Assembly: GCA_963971575.1 (NCBI GenBank)
Contig: OZ020619.1
Span: 23,256,813-23,320,812 of the forward strand
Origin: Liopterus haemorrhoidalis
Lineage: Eukaryota > Arthropoda > Insecta > Coleoptera > Dytiscidae
Reading direction: 5' to 3'
Length of the DNA: 64,000 nt
The position numbers and the translations under genes were made by a program. Positions within the stretch are counted from its first letter, which is position 1; each line of letters opens with the position of its first letter. The notes under the pieces were generated by a model. The model did no database searches, was not told the origin of the DNA, and was given only the letters and a program-made list of their open reading frames with translations. Shown here one piece after another: positions 45,601-55,200 of the stretch.

Positions 45601-48600
45601 CGTTCCGCACAGGATTTGCTGTCTGTTTGGAAATATCTAACATGTTTCGCCTTATTTGGCATATCGCTGTTTTAAAACACTACTAAGGCCCAGTTTTTCC
45701 ACCTTCAGATAAAGTCCCAGGTAACTATCTGACAGATAAGGATGTTTTTAACTTCATCTGCTGAGTAAATGTCATCCCTTTTTTCTATACAAATGTATCT
45801 ATCGGATAGTTATCTAACGTATAATGAGACTGACGTATTGGATTCACTGACTGGTATTGACATTTATTCAGCAGATGAAGTTACAAATAACCTTATCTGT
45901 CAGATAGTTACCTGGAACTTTATCTGAAGGTGGAAAGACCGGGTCTAAATACTTTAAAATATTATCACATTAATATTACTTGGTCCAGAAATATGTTTTC
46001 TATCTAATGTCGTACTGAGATTATAAAGATTAAAAAATAAAGATGGAAATTACAATTATTCGACTCTTAAACCAAGTTTATATAAAATGTAAAATTTTAA
46101 ACAGTAATATCTCAAAAACTTACGTTTTTTAAGATATTTCACTTAAATTTTAGAGCAGCGATATTTAGAAATAATTAAACAGATTAATATATCACATTTA
46201 GGACTAGAGACCGGTAAAAATATGCAACGGTACTTTTGCCATAGGCGTGTTATTTTAAACTTTATTTTAACAAAAAACCAACAAAAACAAAAGAATAAAA
46301 CACTTGTACCGCAATGAATTCTTATCTTAATAACGACACCTCATTATTTTGGGGTATTAGGCGCTTTCCAGGTTGCTGTAAAGAGTAGCTCGGAGTTGCT
46401 CCGAACAGTTCGCTAGTTGTTCCAAATAAAAGAACTTCACACTCTCAACTACACCAGAATTTCTTTCCCCCGTTCCCTGAAGTACCTACCTTTATTCTAG
46501 ATCTTCCTTTGTAGTGGGGGTAAACAGATGATGCAATTCAAACTTGTTAAAGATTTATCGCGCATTTATAACTGTGTATTTTTTTAATATAAAATAAAAT
46601 CCATTTATCTTATCATAAATATGTAAAATTTAAAATAATTTGTAGGTTTAAGATAGTTTTCCTTTGAAATTTGTTAATTCGTAAGATAGCAGCGCCTCTT
46701 TCCACTAAATACTCAACTAAAGTGTTCCAAATGCAAAAATATTCAGAGTAGTTTGGAGTAGAACAGTTCGGAGTAGTTCAGGGTAGTTCACACCGATCTG
46801 GAAAGCACCTTATATCCAAGATAGGTAATTCCGGTCACTCCTTTGCCATTGGTCAGTTTTTGATAAAATATTAAATTTTTATACGCTACACTATTTGTCA
46901 GCAGGGCAAATTACAAATATATAATATATAATTACATTTTATTTCTACAGATAACACATGTGCCGCTTTTTATCGAAAAACACCTAACTAAAGTACCGTT
47001 GCATATTTTTGCCGGACTCTATTTATGACCAATAAATAACAATGAAAGTACTATAAGATCAGCAAATTAAAAAAGATAAGTTCTTAATAATAAAACTAAA
47101 TTATTAAATTTATCCTATTATTAAAAGATGAAAGTTATATGACAATTTCAAGAATTTTAAGATATTTTTATTTTTAAAATTTAATATGAGCTTCTATGTT
47201 TTTAAAAGTGGCAAATAACCATGGTTAATTTTTACTAATATTTCCAAAAATGCAAAATAAAGCGTTACATAATTATTTTTAAATTAATAAACGCAATAAA
47301 TCCAAAGAAATTGTTGTATTTACGACTGTTATATAAACTTTACTATTAACTATTTAAGTAAGCGTAAAAAAAGTAAAAAGTGCCGTATCGTATCATTATT
47401 TCACTCTTGCCATAAACACAATGTATCGCTGCCATTTGTGCTAGCGATATATTTTTGAGGTTCTAAACGCGTCTTCCGTAGGAACCAAAAATTCCGTCCA
47501 ACCGAAAATGTTATGTTCGCGCGGATATGATATATAATCCGCATCCGATTTAAATGATAATTTATCCGCATCAGCAGAAAAATGGCGGATATCCGCGGGT
47601 TTGCAGAGCTCTAGTGATGACCTATTTTCGAAGTGCCGTCCGTTAAAAAATAATCTGCAGAGTAACTTTTAAAGTGTGTGTGTATACACGATAACTCAAA
47701 AACGGTTTAACTTATGCCTGGGCCACACTTGCGTTATAAGCTTCGCCGATAATTGCACGCTATATAAATGCGTGCTAAACTGCATCTATCGATATCGTGC
47801 TAAAGCGCAACTTGTGGCCATACCTGCGTTTTCGCCGCTACACTTTATTTACGTTTACAAGGTACAAGCGTATTTATTTTGCTGTAAATTAAATAAAATT
47901 ATGGTGTATATCCATCATAACTGCAACCTAAAATTATTTTTTACATTTAATTTTACAAATTCAAACATAGTCTTTTCTGATTTGACACAAATAAGTTGTA
48001 AAGAAATATGTATAACATAACCTCAAATGATGCCGGATAAACAACAATACGCGCCAACAGAACATACTACGCTCTGCGCTAGTTCCTTTGATGTGCGCTC
48101 TAAAACCGCCACTTCTGTTATCGTCATGTGTCTAGTGGCGCGCACTGCTAATATTGTGAACGCAAACCGATAGTAGCTGTCCACATTAGCGTTTATGTCA
48201 CGTTAAACCGAAGTTTAGCGACGATAGATGCAGGTGTAGCCCAGGCATTAGAGTTCGTTTCGGTACTAAAATTTTCTCTTATTAACTGGGAAGAAGCCTA
48301 TTGTTTTTTTTATGAAGATCCAAAACCGGAAACAGAAGTTGAAAAAACTCTTAACTAGTAAACCAAGCCTTGAACAAAAATTTGCACACAACATAATGTG
48401 ATGTATTTTTGAAGATTTACCTACATCTTTTTTTTTATTGTTATGGTCGGGCTAGTCTAGCGGACCTCTCCCTACATCACTGTTTCTTTAAGTTATGTTA
48501 CACGGTCTGCAGATTTATATTTAATGGTGTTATCTGTAAACTACCAAGATTAATGCATACAAAAATGTCCTGAAGCCTGCCTATTAACCACCGTTGCTGT

Positions 48601-48916
48601 AGGTTGACACTACTGCTCTTACCATTATTAACAACGATGTTAAATGAACAGTTGTAACGACTATTTGGATATAACTATAAAACATTAGCTGATCGTATTT
48701 CTTTTTCAGGGATTATATAATGAAAACGACAATAATGGAATTAGCCTTGGAAGTTTTAGATATTCCTTAGACGGAACCCCAGTTCAAACTTTCTTGGTAT
48801 CGTATCCTGAGAATTCAATGCCACTATTATATACTGAACTTGTTATCAGAAGTAATTATGGAAACTTAGATTATACATGTGTATACAGAATTAGAATACA
48901 TGGAAAAAGGTCTTAA
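30573..48916 (+). CDS. SUN-domain protein gene (six coding exons, 367 aa)
   Basis: SUN proteins sit in the inner nuclear membrane and bind KASH proteins across the perinuclear space, linking nucleus and cytoskeleton. The joined protein has a short basic/acidic nucleoplasmic head (1-54), one membrane helix (about 69-85, SILFYIICAVLVILPL), a coiled coil (about 110-170) and a SUN domain (199-364). SUN landmarks are DYALESAGGSVIS, ILQPDVHPGKCFAF, AVTLEH, PQDFEL, GRFSY and the closing CVYRIRIHG. The usual W of PGxCW is F here. At 367 aa it is nearer the short SPAG4/SUN3 type than the long SUN1/2 type; orthology is not settled. All six exon junctions agree in phase. Introns 2 and 5 (9.5 and 7.6 kb) are filled with transposons. 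The two N-terminal exons rest only on splice sites and phase. Confidence 0.85.
30682..30795 (+). CDS. SUN protein exon 2
   Basis: TTACTGTAG acceptor, 114 nt open in one frame, then a GTAAGT donor. It encodes a basic segment (RVKRNINKR) followed by an acidic one (PQDEEEYDLNGNEQ). It ends in phase 1, as exon 3 requires. Confidence 0.6.
31131..31511 (-). mobile_element. Tc1/mariner deletion derivative keeping the transposase C terminus
   Basis: CTTCCTCTGTTCCAAAATAA and TTATTTTGAAACGGAGGGAG termini, with TA on both sides. The minus strand reads NHFNKESSSSIDKLIAAVHK then TWDEITAEKLDNCFITLQKC, the end of a mariner-type transposase. Confidence 0.8.
31639..32430. mobile_element. TA-flanked MITE, TAGGCTATTCCAAACG termini
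   Basis: TAGGCTATTCCAAACG and CGTTTGGAATAGCCTG, each continuing with GGCGGAACTA or its complement, TA at both ends. Same family as 4682-5979. The inside repeats TCGACCCCC motifs. Confidence 0.75.
32454..32745. mobile_element. hAT-like MITE, CAAGGGCGCA / TGCGCCCCTG termini
   Basis: Inverted ends with flanks TATATGAT and TCTATGAT, an 8-bp duplication with one mismatch. Confidence 0.7.
32798..32920. mobile_element. Hairpin MITE
   Basis: TCTAACGGTTTATTATCGT (32811-32829) and its exact complement (32887-32905) form a 19-bp stem around a 57-bp loop, with weaker pairing beyond. Confidence 0.7.
32931..33395. mobile_element. Inverted-repeat element next to the hairpin
   Basis: TGATTCAAACAGAGAAGAGT at 32932 pairs with the complement at 33371-33394 (about 24 bp, two mismatches). 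AT-rich, non-coding. Confidence 0.55.
35741..37435. mobile_element. Element with CCCAGCAAACATT termini and CCAGC-rich subterminal repeats
   Basis: CCCAGCAAACATT and AATGTTTGCTGGG ends, flanked by TA. The left 300 bp is an irregular array of GGGCCAGTGCTGGCATTTCG units (35800-36000); the right end has scattered GCTGGTA and GCCGGCG. The ORF-like readings here are repeat artefacts. Unclassified. Confidence 0.7.
36197..36352. mobile_element. Long-hairpin MITE inside the CCCAGCAAACATT element
   Basis: ATTTTCACCATCGTTGAATA... and its near-complement pair over about 48 bp per arm, including ACAATATCGCAT/ATGCGATATTGT. Confidence 0.75.
37871..38743. other. SUN intron 2 repeats
   Basis: Holds a short CCCGTTAGGTCC array (38075-38150) and two copies of AGTGATGATCTAAAAA with a CCCTCACTT phrase (38470-38570), as also seen in tandem at 41970-42130. 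Confidence 0.5.
38744..39982. mobile_element. hAT-like element carrying a TTAATTACCC minisatellite, copy 2
   Basis: TAGGAATGACGA and TCGTCATTCCTA ends; 8-bp duplication GTCTCACC / GTCTCGCC. Same inner order as copy 1: array (38795-38935), a family A copy (38990-39680), array (39780-39975). It ends 284 bp before SUN exon 3. Confidence 0.85.
40267..40365 (+). CDS. SUN protein exon 3 (membrane helix)
   Basis: TTCTGTTTTAG acceptor and GTATAA donor. It encodes NSKNWLEYFKKHLK and then the single membrane helix, residues 55-86. Basic residues before the helix suit a nucleoplasmic N terminus. Confidence 0.75.
40420..40755 (+). CDS. SUN protein exon 4 (coiled coil)
   Basis: TTTTTGTAG acceptor; the donor is CGAG|GTGATT, a weaker GTG site. 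It encodes the perinuclear coiled coil (EILKELRQIQEAASFLYEKQ) and the DADKLGLR stretch just before the SUN domain. Confidence 0.8.
40809..41110 (+). CDS. SUN protein exon 5 (N-terminal two-thirds of SUN domain)
   Basis: TTATTCCAG acceptor; the split Asp codon opens DYALESAGG. It ends PQDFELM at a GTAATG donor. Reading on gives MTINNS and a stop, so the real continuation is exon 6, 7.6 kb away. A 3.5-kb hAT-like element begins 25 bp past this donor. Confidence 0.88.
41845..42257. mobile_element. hAT-like element with four 42-bp tandem units
   Basis: CAGGGCTGCCGAGAGG start; CCCTCTTTTCGGGCCTG end; flanks CTTATATA and CTTATGTA (one mismatch). It holds four tandem units of the AAAGTCCTCACTTCCAAAAA type (41970-42130) and GC-rich ends. 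Confidence 0.8.
42516..42715 (+). mobile_element. tRNA-derived SINE
   Basis: The head resembles a tRNA: TTGGTAGCGTAGAGGTAGCG at box A and GGTGTGAATCC at box B, about 37 bp apart, with an uneven cloverleaf. This is a SINE head rather than a working tRNA gene. Confidence 0.6.
42732..43105 (+). repeat. Dispersed repeat ending CGGTCGGTAAAAAG, copy 2
   Basis: Matches 28203-28592 over its length, without the expanded (CAGA)n stretch. Confidence 0.75.
43150..44547. mobile_element. Pogo/Tigger-like element with TA duplication, host of a tandem pair
   Basis: CAGTAATACCCCGCCACTCG and its inverted partner CGAGTAACGGGGTATTACTG, TA on both sides. Two 475-bp tandem units lie inside. Confidence 0.75.
43531..44480. 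repeat. 475-bp tandem duplication of a TIR element
   Basis: Units 43531-44005 and 44006-44480 are nearly identical. Each begins GCCTGGAACAGAATGCACAG and ends GTGCATTCTGTTTCCCAC, which are inverted matches, and each contains a short ORF starting MDDEDLCVMLFMLYASYLYI. Possibly the start of a lost transposase. Confidence 0.8.
44615..45686. other. SUN intron 5, mixed repeat DNA
   Basis: No gene. A CAGGGCCGGCGCGAATT hAT-type end at 45383, a C18 run at 45450, and AAAAGGTCCTCACTTCTAAA units at 45500. Confidence 0.4.
45687..45945. mobile_element. PIF/Harbinger-like MITE with about 56-bp termini, TAA duplication
   Basis: GGCCCAGTTTTTCCACCTTC, through CAGATAGTTACC and CTTATCTG, is mirrored at the right end. 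TAA flanks both sides. The whole can fold as one hairpin. Confidence 0.8.
46360..46809. mobile_element. PIF/Harbinger-like MITE, GGCGCTTTCCAG termini, TTA duplication
   Basis: GGCGCTTTCCAGGTTG and CGATCTGGAAAGCACC ends, TTA on both sides. GTAGTTCGGAG-like motifs repeat near both ends. Confidence 0.75.
46810..47714. other. SUN intron 5, no recognised element
   Basis: AT-rich; no ORF, tandem array or inverted repeat that I can support. Confidence 0.4.
47715..48247. mobile_element. TIR element TGCCTGGGCCACAC, TTA duplication
   Basis: TGCCTGGGCCACACTTGCG and the complement of TGCCTGGGCTACACCTGC, flanked by TTA. Non-coding; CGATATCG-type inverted motifs near the left end. Confidence 0.75.
48248..48709. 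other. Last part of SUN intron 5
   Basis: Nothing recognised before the TTCTTTTTCAG acceptor. Confidence 0.4.
48710..48916 (+). CDS. SUN protein exon 6 (end of SUN domain, stop)
   Basis: TTCTTTTTCAG acceptor, then GLYNENDNNGISLGRFSYSL through NYGNLDYTCVYRIRIHGKRS and TAA. It supplies the final strands of the SUN domain missing from exon 5. AATAAA signals follow at 48968 and 48991. Confidence 0.88.
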   Translation, partial: GLYNENDNNGISLGSFRYSLDGTPVQTFLVSYPENSMPLLYTELVIRSNYGNLDYTCVYRIRIHGKRS

Positions 48917-48967
48917 ATTTCGCTGAACATTAACTGTGGTGACTATTATTCAACATTGTATAATTAA

Positions 48968-49025
48968 AAATAAATATGTTGGTGTAATGTAATAAAATAA
49001 ACGATTAATACTTTTTAAATTTATT
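48968..49025. terminator. Overlapping 3' ends of SUN gene and RpSA
   Basis: AATAAA on plus at 48968 and 48991 serves the SUN gene; AATAAA on minus at 49020-49025 serves RpSA. With cleavage 10-30 nt downstream of each, the two mRNAs would overlap by a few tens of bases. Confidence 0.6.
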
Positions 49026-49053
49026 TATGAAACATGTTAGCACATATTACATC

Positions 49054-49272
49054 TTAATTCCAATCGGATGTGGTGCCAGCCCAGTTGGTAGTGGCAGCTG
49101 GTGCTGCGGCTGTAGCGCTGAATTCTTCCTGCACTTGAGTGGCCCAATCTTCAGATGCACTGAAGACACCAGGAGCAGCACCAGCAACTGGAGCGGGTGC
49201 TGGAGCTGGAGTCTCCTCAGCCCATTGCTGTTCAACATCAGCCCAACTTTGGTCAGGGATGTCATGGGTTAC
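49054..49272 (-). CDS. RpSA: RpSA coding exon 4 (stop)
   Basis: TACTTTACAG acceptor, then [16 protein letters not shown] and an Ala/Pro-rich acidic tail with spaced Trp residues, ending TSDWN and TAA. An AATAAA for the minus strand lies at 49020-49025. Confidence 0.92.
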   Translation of the reverse strand, partial: VTHDIPDQSWADVEQQWAEETPAPAPAPVAGAAPGVFSASEDWATQVQEEFSATAAAPAATTNWAGTTSDWN

Positions 49273-52200
49273 CTGTAAAGTATTATCATATTAAAATTGC
49301 TATCATGTACCAATAATTTATAGATAAAATATATATTTGTTCAGAAGTTAAATTAGTATCATTTTAACTCAATGGTTCCTTAGTAATATCATCATTTAAA
49401 AATAGTATAAATTAACAGAATGCAATTTAATCCTTAAGGACTACTGATACATTAATGCGTCAATAAGAAAAATGCTGTTCAGACTGCTCACGGATAGGTA
49501 CGGCAGGTTGTTATACGTGCGTTCAAAACTAATCGTGATTTTTATTAGGGTTTTGTAAGTATGACCATCAAAAAACCCTTATAATGTCACTCATGTGTCT
49601 GTCTGTACGGTAGAAATTGTAGCCAAACGGCTGAACATAGAAAGTTGATATTTGGCATACTTGTACAACTTTTTGTCCCATATATAGGAAAATTATAGAG
49701 TTCAAAAAAATACAGTGCGGGATAAATATAAACAAATATGTATTTAATGGAAACACATATATTTATTTAAATTTTGATTGGGGTATCTTAATGCGCGGAT
49801 GCACAAACAAATTTTTATTTTTGAAAAATCTTTTTTTTAAGGGGTTTTTGTCAATATAATGGCAAAAAACTTTTGTCCCCACCCTATTTCCCAGAGGGGT
49901 TGAACTAAAAATCTGAAAAAAATCTCAATAATGTACATTGATGGGAACCGGAATAGTTCAACAGGAAATTCTGATCAAATTGGTTTTTCGCAAAATATTG
50001 ATTTTTTGTCGTCGAAAAAAATATTATTTTTAAAAATTTATTGTGTGGTTTCAAAATAAAGCTCTTACGTCGTAGATAAAGGAACGGGAAGTAGTTTTTT
50101 ATTTTTATTTTAATACGATTTTTCCCCAAAAAACGACTAAAAAATCAGTGTTCCGCACAAACCCTAAGGGGTTAAATTAAAAATCTGAAAAAAATCTAAT
50201 CAATGTATATGAGCCGCAGACGTACGAGAGAAATTTTTTATTAGATTTCGTTTTTGGAAAATATTACAGTTTTTGTGTTATTGATTTTTTTTAATATAAA
50301 TTTTATTTTGGGGATATTAAATGGAAGCTCTTTAAGTGCAGATTAAGGAAAGGTAATTGATTTTTTAAATACATTTCATTCTACGTGAACGTTTCAACGT
50401 CTACGTCCATCTACGTCTAATTGGAATCCGTAGCATGCGTTTTCCTATTACTTATATTTTCACGTAGACGTAAGATTCTACGTCTATTAGAAACCATCCT
50501 TTAGTTAACTAGTTCTAAACTTCTGTGGCTACTAAAAGCGGCGCAGGGCCTTTTGGGATTCAAAACAAATCAGAAATTAATAGGAACAAAAGTTTGATAG
50601 GGAGTCAGACTAGTAGACAAGCATTTTCTGAGACTAGAACCCTAAACTAGTAAAACTAAAAGTACATCTAGAAGTATTGTCGGCGTAAAAATACTACTTA
50701 CATGTGTCAAGAATGTTATGACGGATTTATTGATGATTCATGTTTAAAAATAGACCTTAACATCAAATTTTGAGTACCTAGTTTATTCTGCCATCTAATG
50801 GGTGTTTACATTTCAAAATAAATTTAAAAAAAAAAGGAATTGTTCCCGTCAATAGAGCAAGTATTATCTAAATATACCATATATAATGCGTTAAGTTCCG
50901 TAAGATGAATAAAAACAACATAGTGACATCAGTTTATTGATCGCCGATGATGGAGTTTTCCGAAACGGCCACAGCATTTTTATTAATGACGTACTATATC
51001 TCTTTGATATCAGTACTCCTTTGTAGAATTATAAAAAATATCCATATAAAACTATGAAAAAGTAAAAAAAAATCATTACTTTACTGACCGTGACTTCCGT
51101 CTTGACTGCAATAAGTTCTTTCTGGGCTTGTTCTTCCTTCTCGGCTTCTTCTGGGTCGCGGTAGAAGAAGAGATCTACAACTACATCCCACTTAGTTTCA
51201 CGTGGAATTAAACCACGAAGACGCAAGACCTGAAAACATATTACACATTCGTTAGTTGTATTTTGATTTATTAAACATTACAGTAAAACTATCAGTATGA
51301 CTTCAGTTGGAAAAATTATGTATAATCACATAAATTCATAATAATTGGGCGTTTTTATCATCATATAAAAAGTGTGATTTTCTTATAATCAAACTTAACT
51401 AGGAATTTGGGTAAGGGAAGTTTTAATAACATTTTTGGTGGTAAAAGTGTGAAGATATGTGGATACAAAAGATGAATGAAATGTGTTGGACCATTTCGGG
51501 AAAAAGGGTATACTAACGGCGCGTTAGCTCTGATATAAGCAACTGGACTGGGATAAGAAATGCAGAACAACATTTTAGATTGGCAAAAGGTAGATCTGCC
51601 TTTGTCAAAGTGAGCCAACGTCAGGGAAACCGAACATGGCACTAGAAAGAAGAATACTGACGGCGAAACTACAAAGATTACTGCTCGGATGCATAAGACT
51701 CTTACAACTAGTTATAAACTAAAACTAGATATAAAATAACACTTAAAACTCTTTGTAAACGAAAACGTGCAATTCGGCGTTTTAATTTTTATATTAAGTT
51801 TTAGTATCTTTCAATAATAATAAAAGAAGATTATTATATATATATAAAAACCCTAATTTCTGTGTGTCCCACGTAACGCTAAGTTCCTGGGTGCTAGCGG
51901 GTCTTGCGGCAAGCGGGCGGCCACAAATTGAGTGGTGAAACGACGTACACCTCGACAAAGAAGCTGACTTACCAGAGCTCTCAAATCAGTACGTTCGGTT
52001 ACCTGACGAAATGATGTTATGTTAATTGATGTTATGCCCGCGGACTGACCGGTCCGATACTAATTTTTTTATTCGTTACCAGTTTGCCAACGTCTAGGCT
52101 TTTGCCAACAACGGCAGGGGGTCTGCTAGTACTTTTATATTAATAGAAATTTGTATTTAAAAAGCGGATTAAAATCAAATAAATTATAAACAAACAATTA

Positions 52201-55200
52201 AAGTTAGTTAGTTAAAATTTTTGGCGCACATGGCCATTTGCGCCAAACGAACAAAGGAAACATATTAATTTAAAAAATAATAATAATAATTAGGGTTAAA
52301 TAATATAAGCTTCTAATTTGTATCACTGTATGTCGCCACTAAAATAGCTAATCCATTATAACTTTATATCTGTAAAATACGATTTAAAGCTCCAATATGA
52401 CACGATTTAGCTAGAACTAAAATGAATTTGTCTTCAGCAACGCATCGAATATATCTAGTTTTAAAGTTACAACAGTTTTAAATAAAACTAGATGCAACTG
52501 GACACTAGTGAAATAACATAATGAACAAGTTGACAAAAATGATTTTTAAAAGACCAGACAAAAGGAAAAGAGGGTGCTCAAAAAAAGTGGATAAAAGTAG
52601 TAAATAAAGTGCTGAAAATAGAAAACTCGGACAGGAAAACCAGAAAACAAAAAATCAATAAATCCAAGGACCGTAATAGCCTATAGTGTTGTTATATTAT
52701 TATTAATGTAAGTAAAATTATTTTTATACTTACTTCTCTAGCCAAGAGCCACCAAACAAGACCGATGCTATGTGGTGCCTTGTTATTGCATGGAATAGCA
52801 ATATCAACGAATCTCAGAGGGGAGTCAGTATTAGTGAAAGCAATAACTGGAATATTGACATAAGAAGCCTCAGTGATTGGTTGGTGGTCAGCAGCGGGGT
52901 CAGTGACAATCAAAAGTCTAGGTTCACGGAAAGCAGCCTGAATCTGATTGGTGAACGCACCTGAAAAATTATTTAACAATCGTTAACTTAAATGTATGAT
53001 CAACAAAAAATATATTTGGAAAATAAAAGGATAAAAATGTTGTATTAAATTCTACCCATCTATTTAAAACAATAGAAGGACTATCAATTAACACAATTTA
53101 ATATCTGACATAGTGAGAGGTGTACAACATATTAAGTAATGTTGCAACCATGCCTATGTCAAAAAAATAATACTTCCTCCGTTCGAAAATATGGTATACA
53201 ATTACAATTTTAATTAATTAGAATGATTTTATTAATGAAATAGTTACAAATATCTAATAAAACAAAGAATAATACAAAAAGTTTTAATTTAACAAGGATG
53301 TGGCTGTCTCCACAGCTTGTATGGAACATGATAATGTTGTCTGTAATCGTCCCTTACGTTTCGCCTTATTAATGTGCGGAATCTTATAGGAATTACCTCC
53401 TTTTGCTAACATGGTTGCTTCTAGGCAAATTTGCAATGTTAGAAAAACATCAAGGGTTTGTATGTTTAATGCATTTTGTACGCATTCAATCAGTTCATCG
53501 ATTGTATTCGGTGCAGCTGTATGTAGCAAGGATGTTATAGAATTGAAAAAGTCAAGGTCCAATAATTAAATTCTGAACTATATGGTGGTTGATTTTTTGA
53601 AAAAAAAAAAAAGAATTGTTTAATTTATTATGGGATATTAACATATTATCAGACGGAGGTAGTAGTAATAATAATAAGTACATAAATCTAATGGGGCACG
53701 CACACGACTTGTAATCTTAATTGTTACCTGACTAGCGTACTATAAACATATGTTATTATTATTTCAATTTTTAATTCGACATCAATTTAAGTTTACATAT
53801 TTTGCAAGGTCCTGCACTAAAATTTTGGTGTCTGGAGCACAAATTGTAAAAAACGTCTATACCCTATATTAAGCGCCTGGAAATAACGGAATGGACTGTT
53901 ACTGAAAAGGTTACAGAAAGTATTTTTTTAAAAATAATACTGAAGAAAATTACGGTTTATTTTTTGAAAAAAAAAAAAAAAAAATAGAGTTGTTTAATTT
54001 ATTATGGGATATTAACATGTAGAATGTGTTCAATTTAATGCATTAAAGAACATTGTTTTAGCTGTCCATTTTTATAAATTACTAGCTGGTGTCTTTCTCC
54101 CAACCTTCATCTGCTTTACCTTGCCTATCAACGCTAGTCTACAAAGCGCTTTTTAGTTTGTTTATAAAAATGTTTATAGAAAAGTTTTAAGGCACAAAAA
54201 ACAGATTTCTGACTGAGGAAAGATTTTCTTAACACGTTGGTGCCAACCAGACTTTTCATATATGATAATTAGCTACAGAGTTATCACCATTTATTCCACA
54301 TCGTGTACAAGTATTTCACATTGTGTACCATACTTCCAAATTAGTCCATGGCATCTAAAAGGTTGAACACTCCTAATTTATTAGAATGCGACCAACTGCA
54401 TTTAAAGCAAAATTTTATTACAATACAACAGCAATGAAAAGAATAAAAGAGTCAAAGAGAAAACTGACTACAGTAGAGTCTTAATAGTAAATACTATGAT
54501 ATCAACCTCAGCAGCAAGTAGCATAGTATTGTAGAGTTGGCGAATATCGGACGCCCAAAAGTCGGATTATCAAGACTACTGCATTTACTTTTTTACTAAT
54601 AATGCAAAGTCAGGCATTTATTTTTGTGGTGTATTCAGAAACAGTGCTTCAGATTACAGTAATTATTGTCCTCAATTTTGATTTGAGTGCTTAACTTTGA
54701 AAACCACCTGCGTACATAAATATGTACTACCGAAAAAGGAGATTTGACAGAGACATTCTTAAATTGATAAATTTTCCCTGTTCTATGTTATGCGCGATTA
54801 TATATTTTTAAAACAAGATTTGGTATGTTGCGTTCGTGGGCCACAATTACGATTCTGGTAGGACACAGTTCGTGCACTCCTGTGGTGCGATTACAAGTTC
54901 TATTCTATGGTTAACAAAAAAAAAATCGTTATTTGGCAAGCACTAATAGAATCGCTTTATTGGCAATTATAGAATAGAATTCTATTCATCGTACTCCCAC
55001 AACTGGTCAGTAATAAAAAAGCATTCAATGCTAACTTACCAGGAGTAAAACGTCCGGCAATGGGAGTAGCTCCTGTATGTGCAGCAAACTTCAATACTGC
55101 TCTCTGAGAGTGTGAGCGAGAAGAGATAACGAACACTTCAGCAGGATGGTCGACAGCAACAATGGCACGAGCAGCAAGGAGAACCTTCTCCCAAGTGCGA

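Noticed and set aside
47676..48020. 114-codon Cys-rich ORF
   Set aside because: Mostly inside a TTA-flanked TIR element, with no signal of a mature peptide pattern.
51300..51365. Box C/D snoRNA in the RpSA third intron (ATGATGA ... CTGA on minus)
   Set aside because: Boxes are about 60 nt apart but there is no terminal stem and no convincing C'/D' pair.
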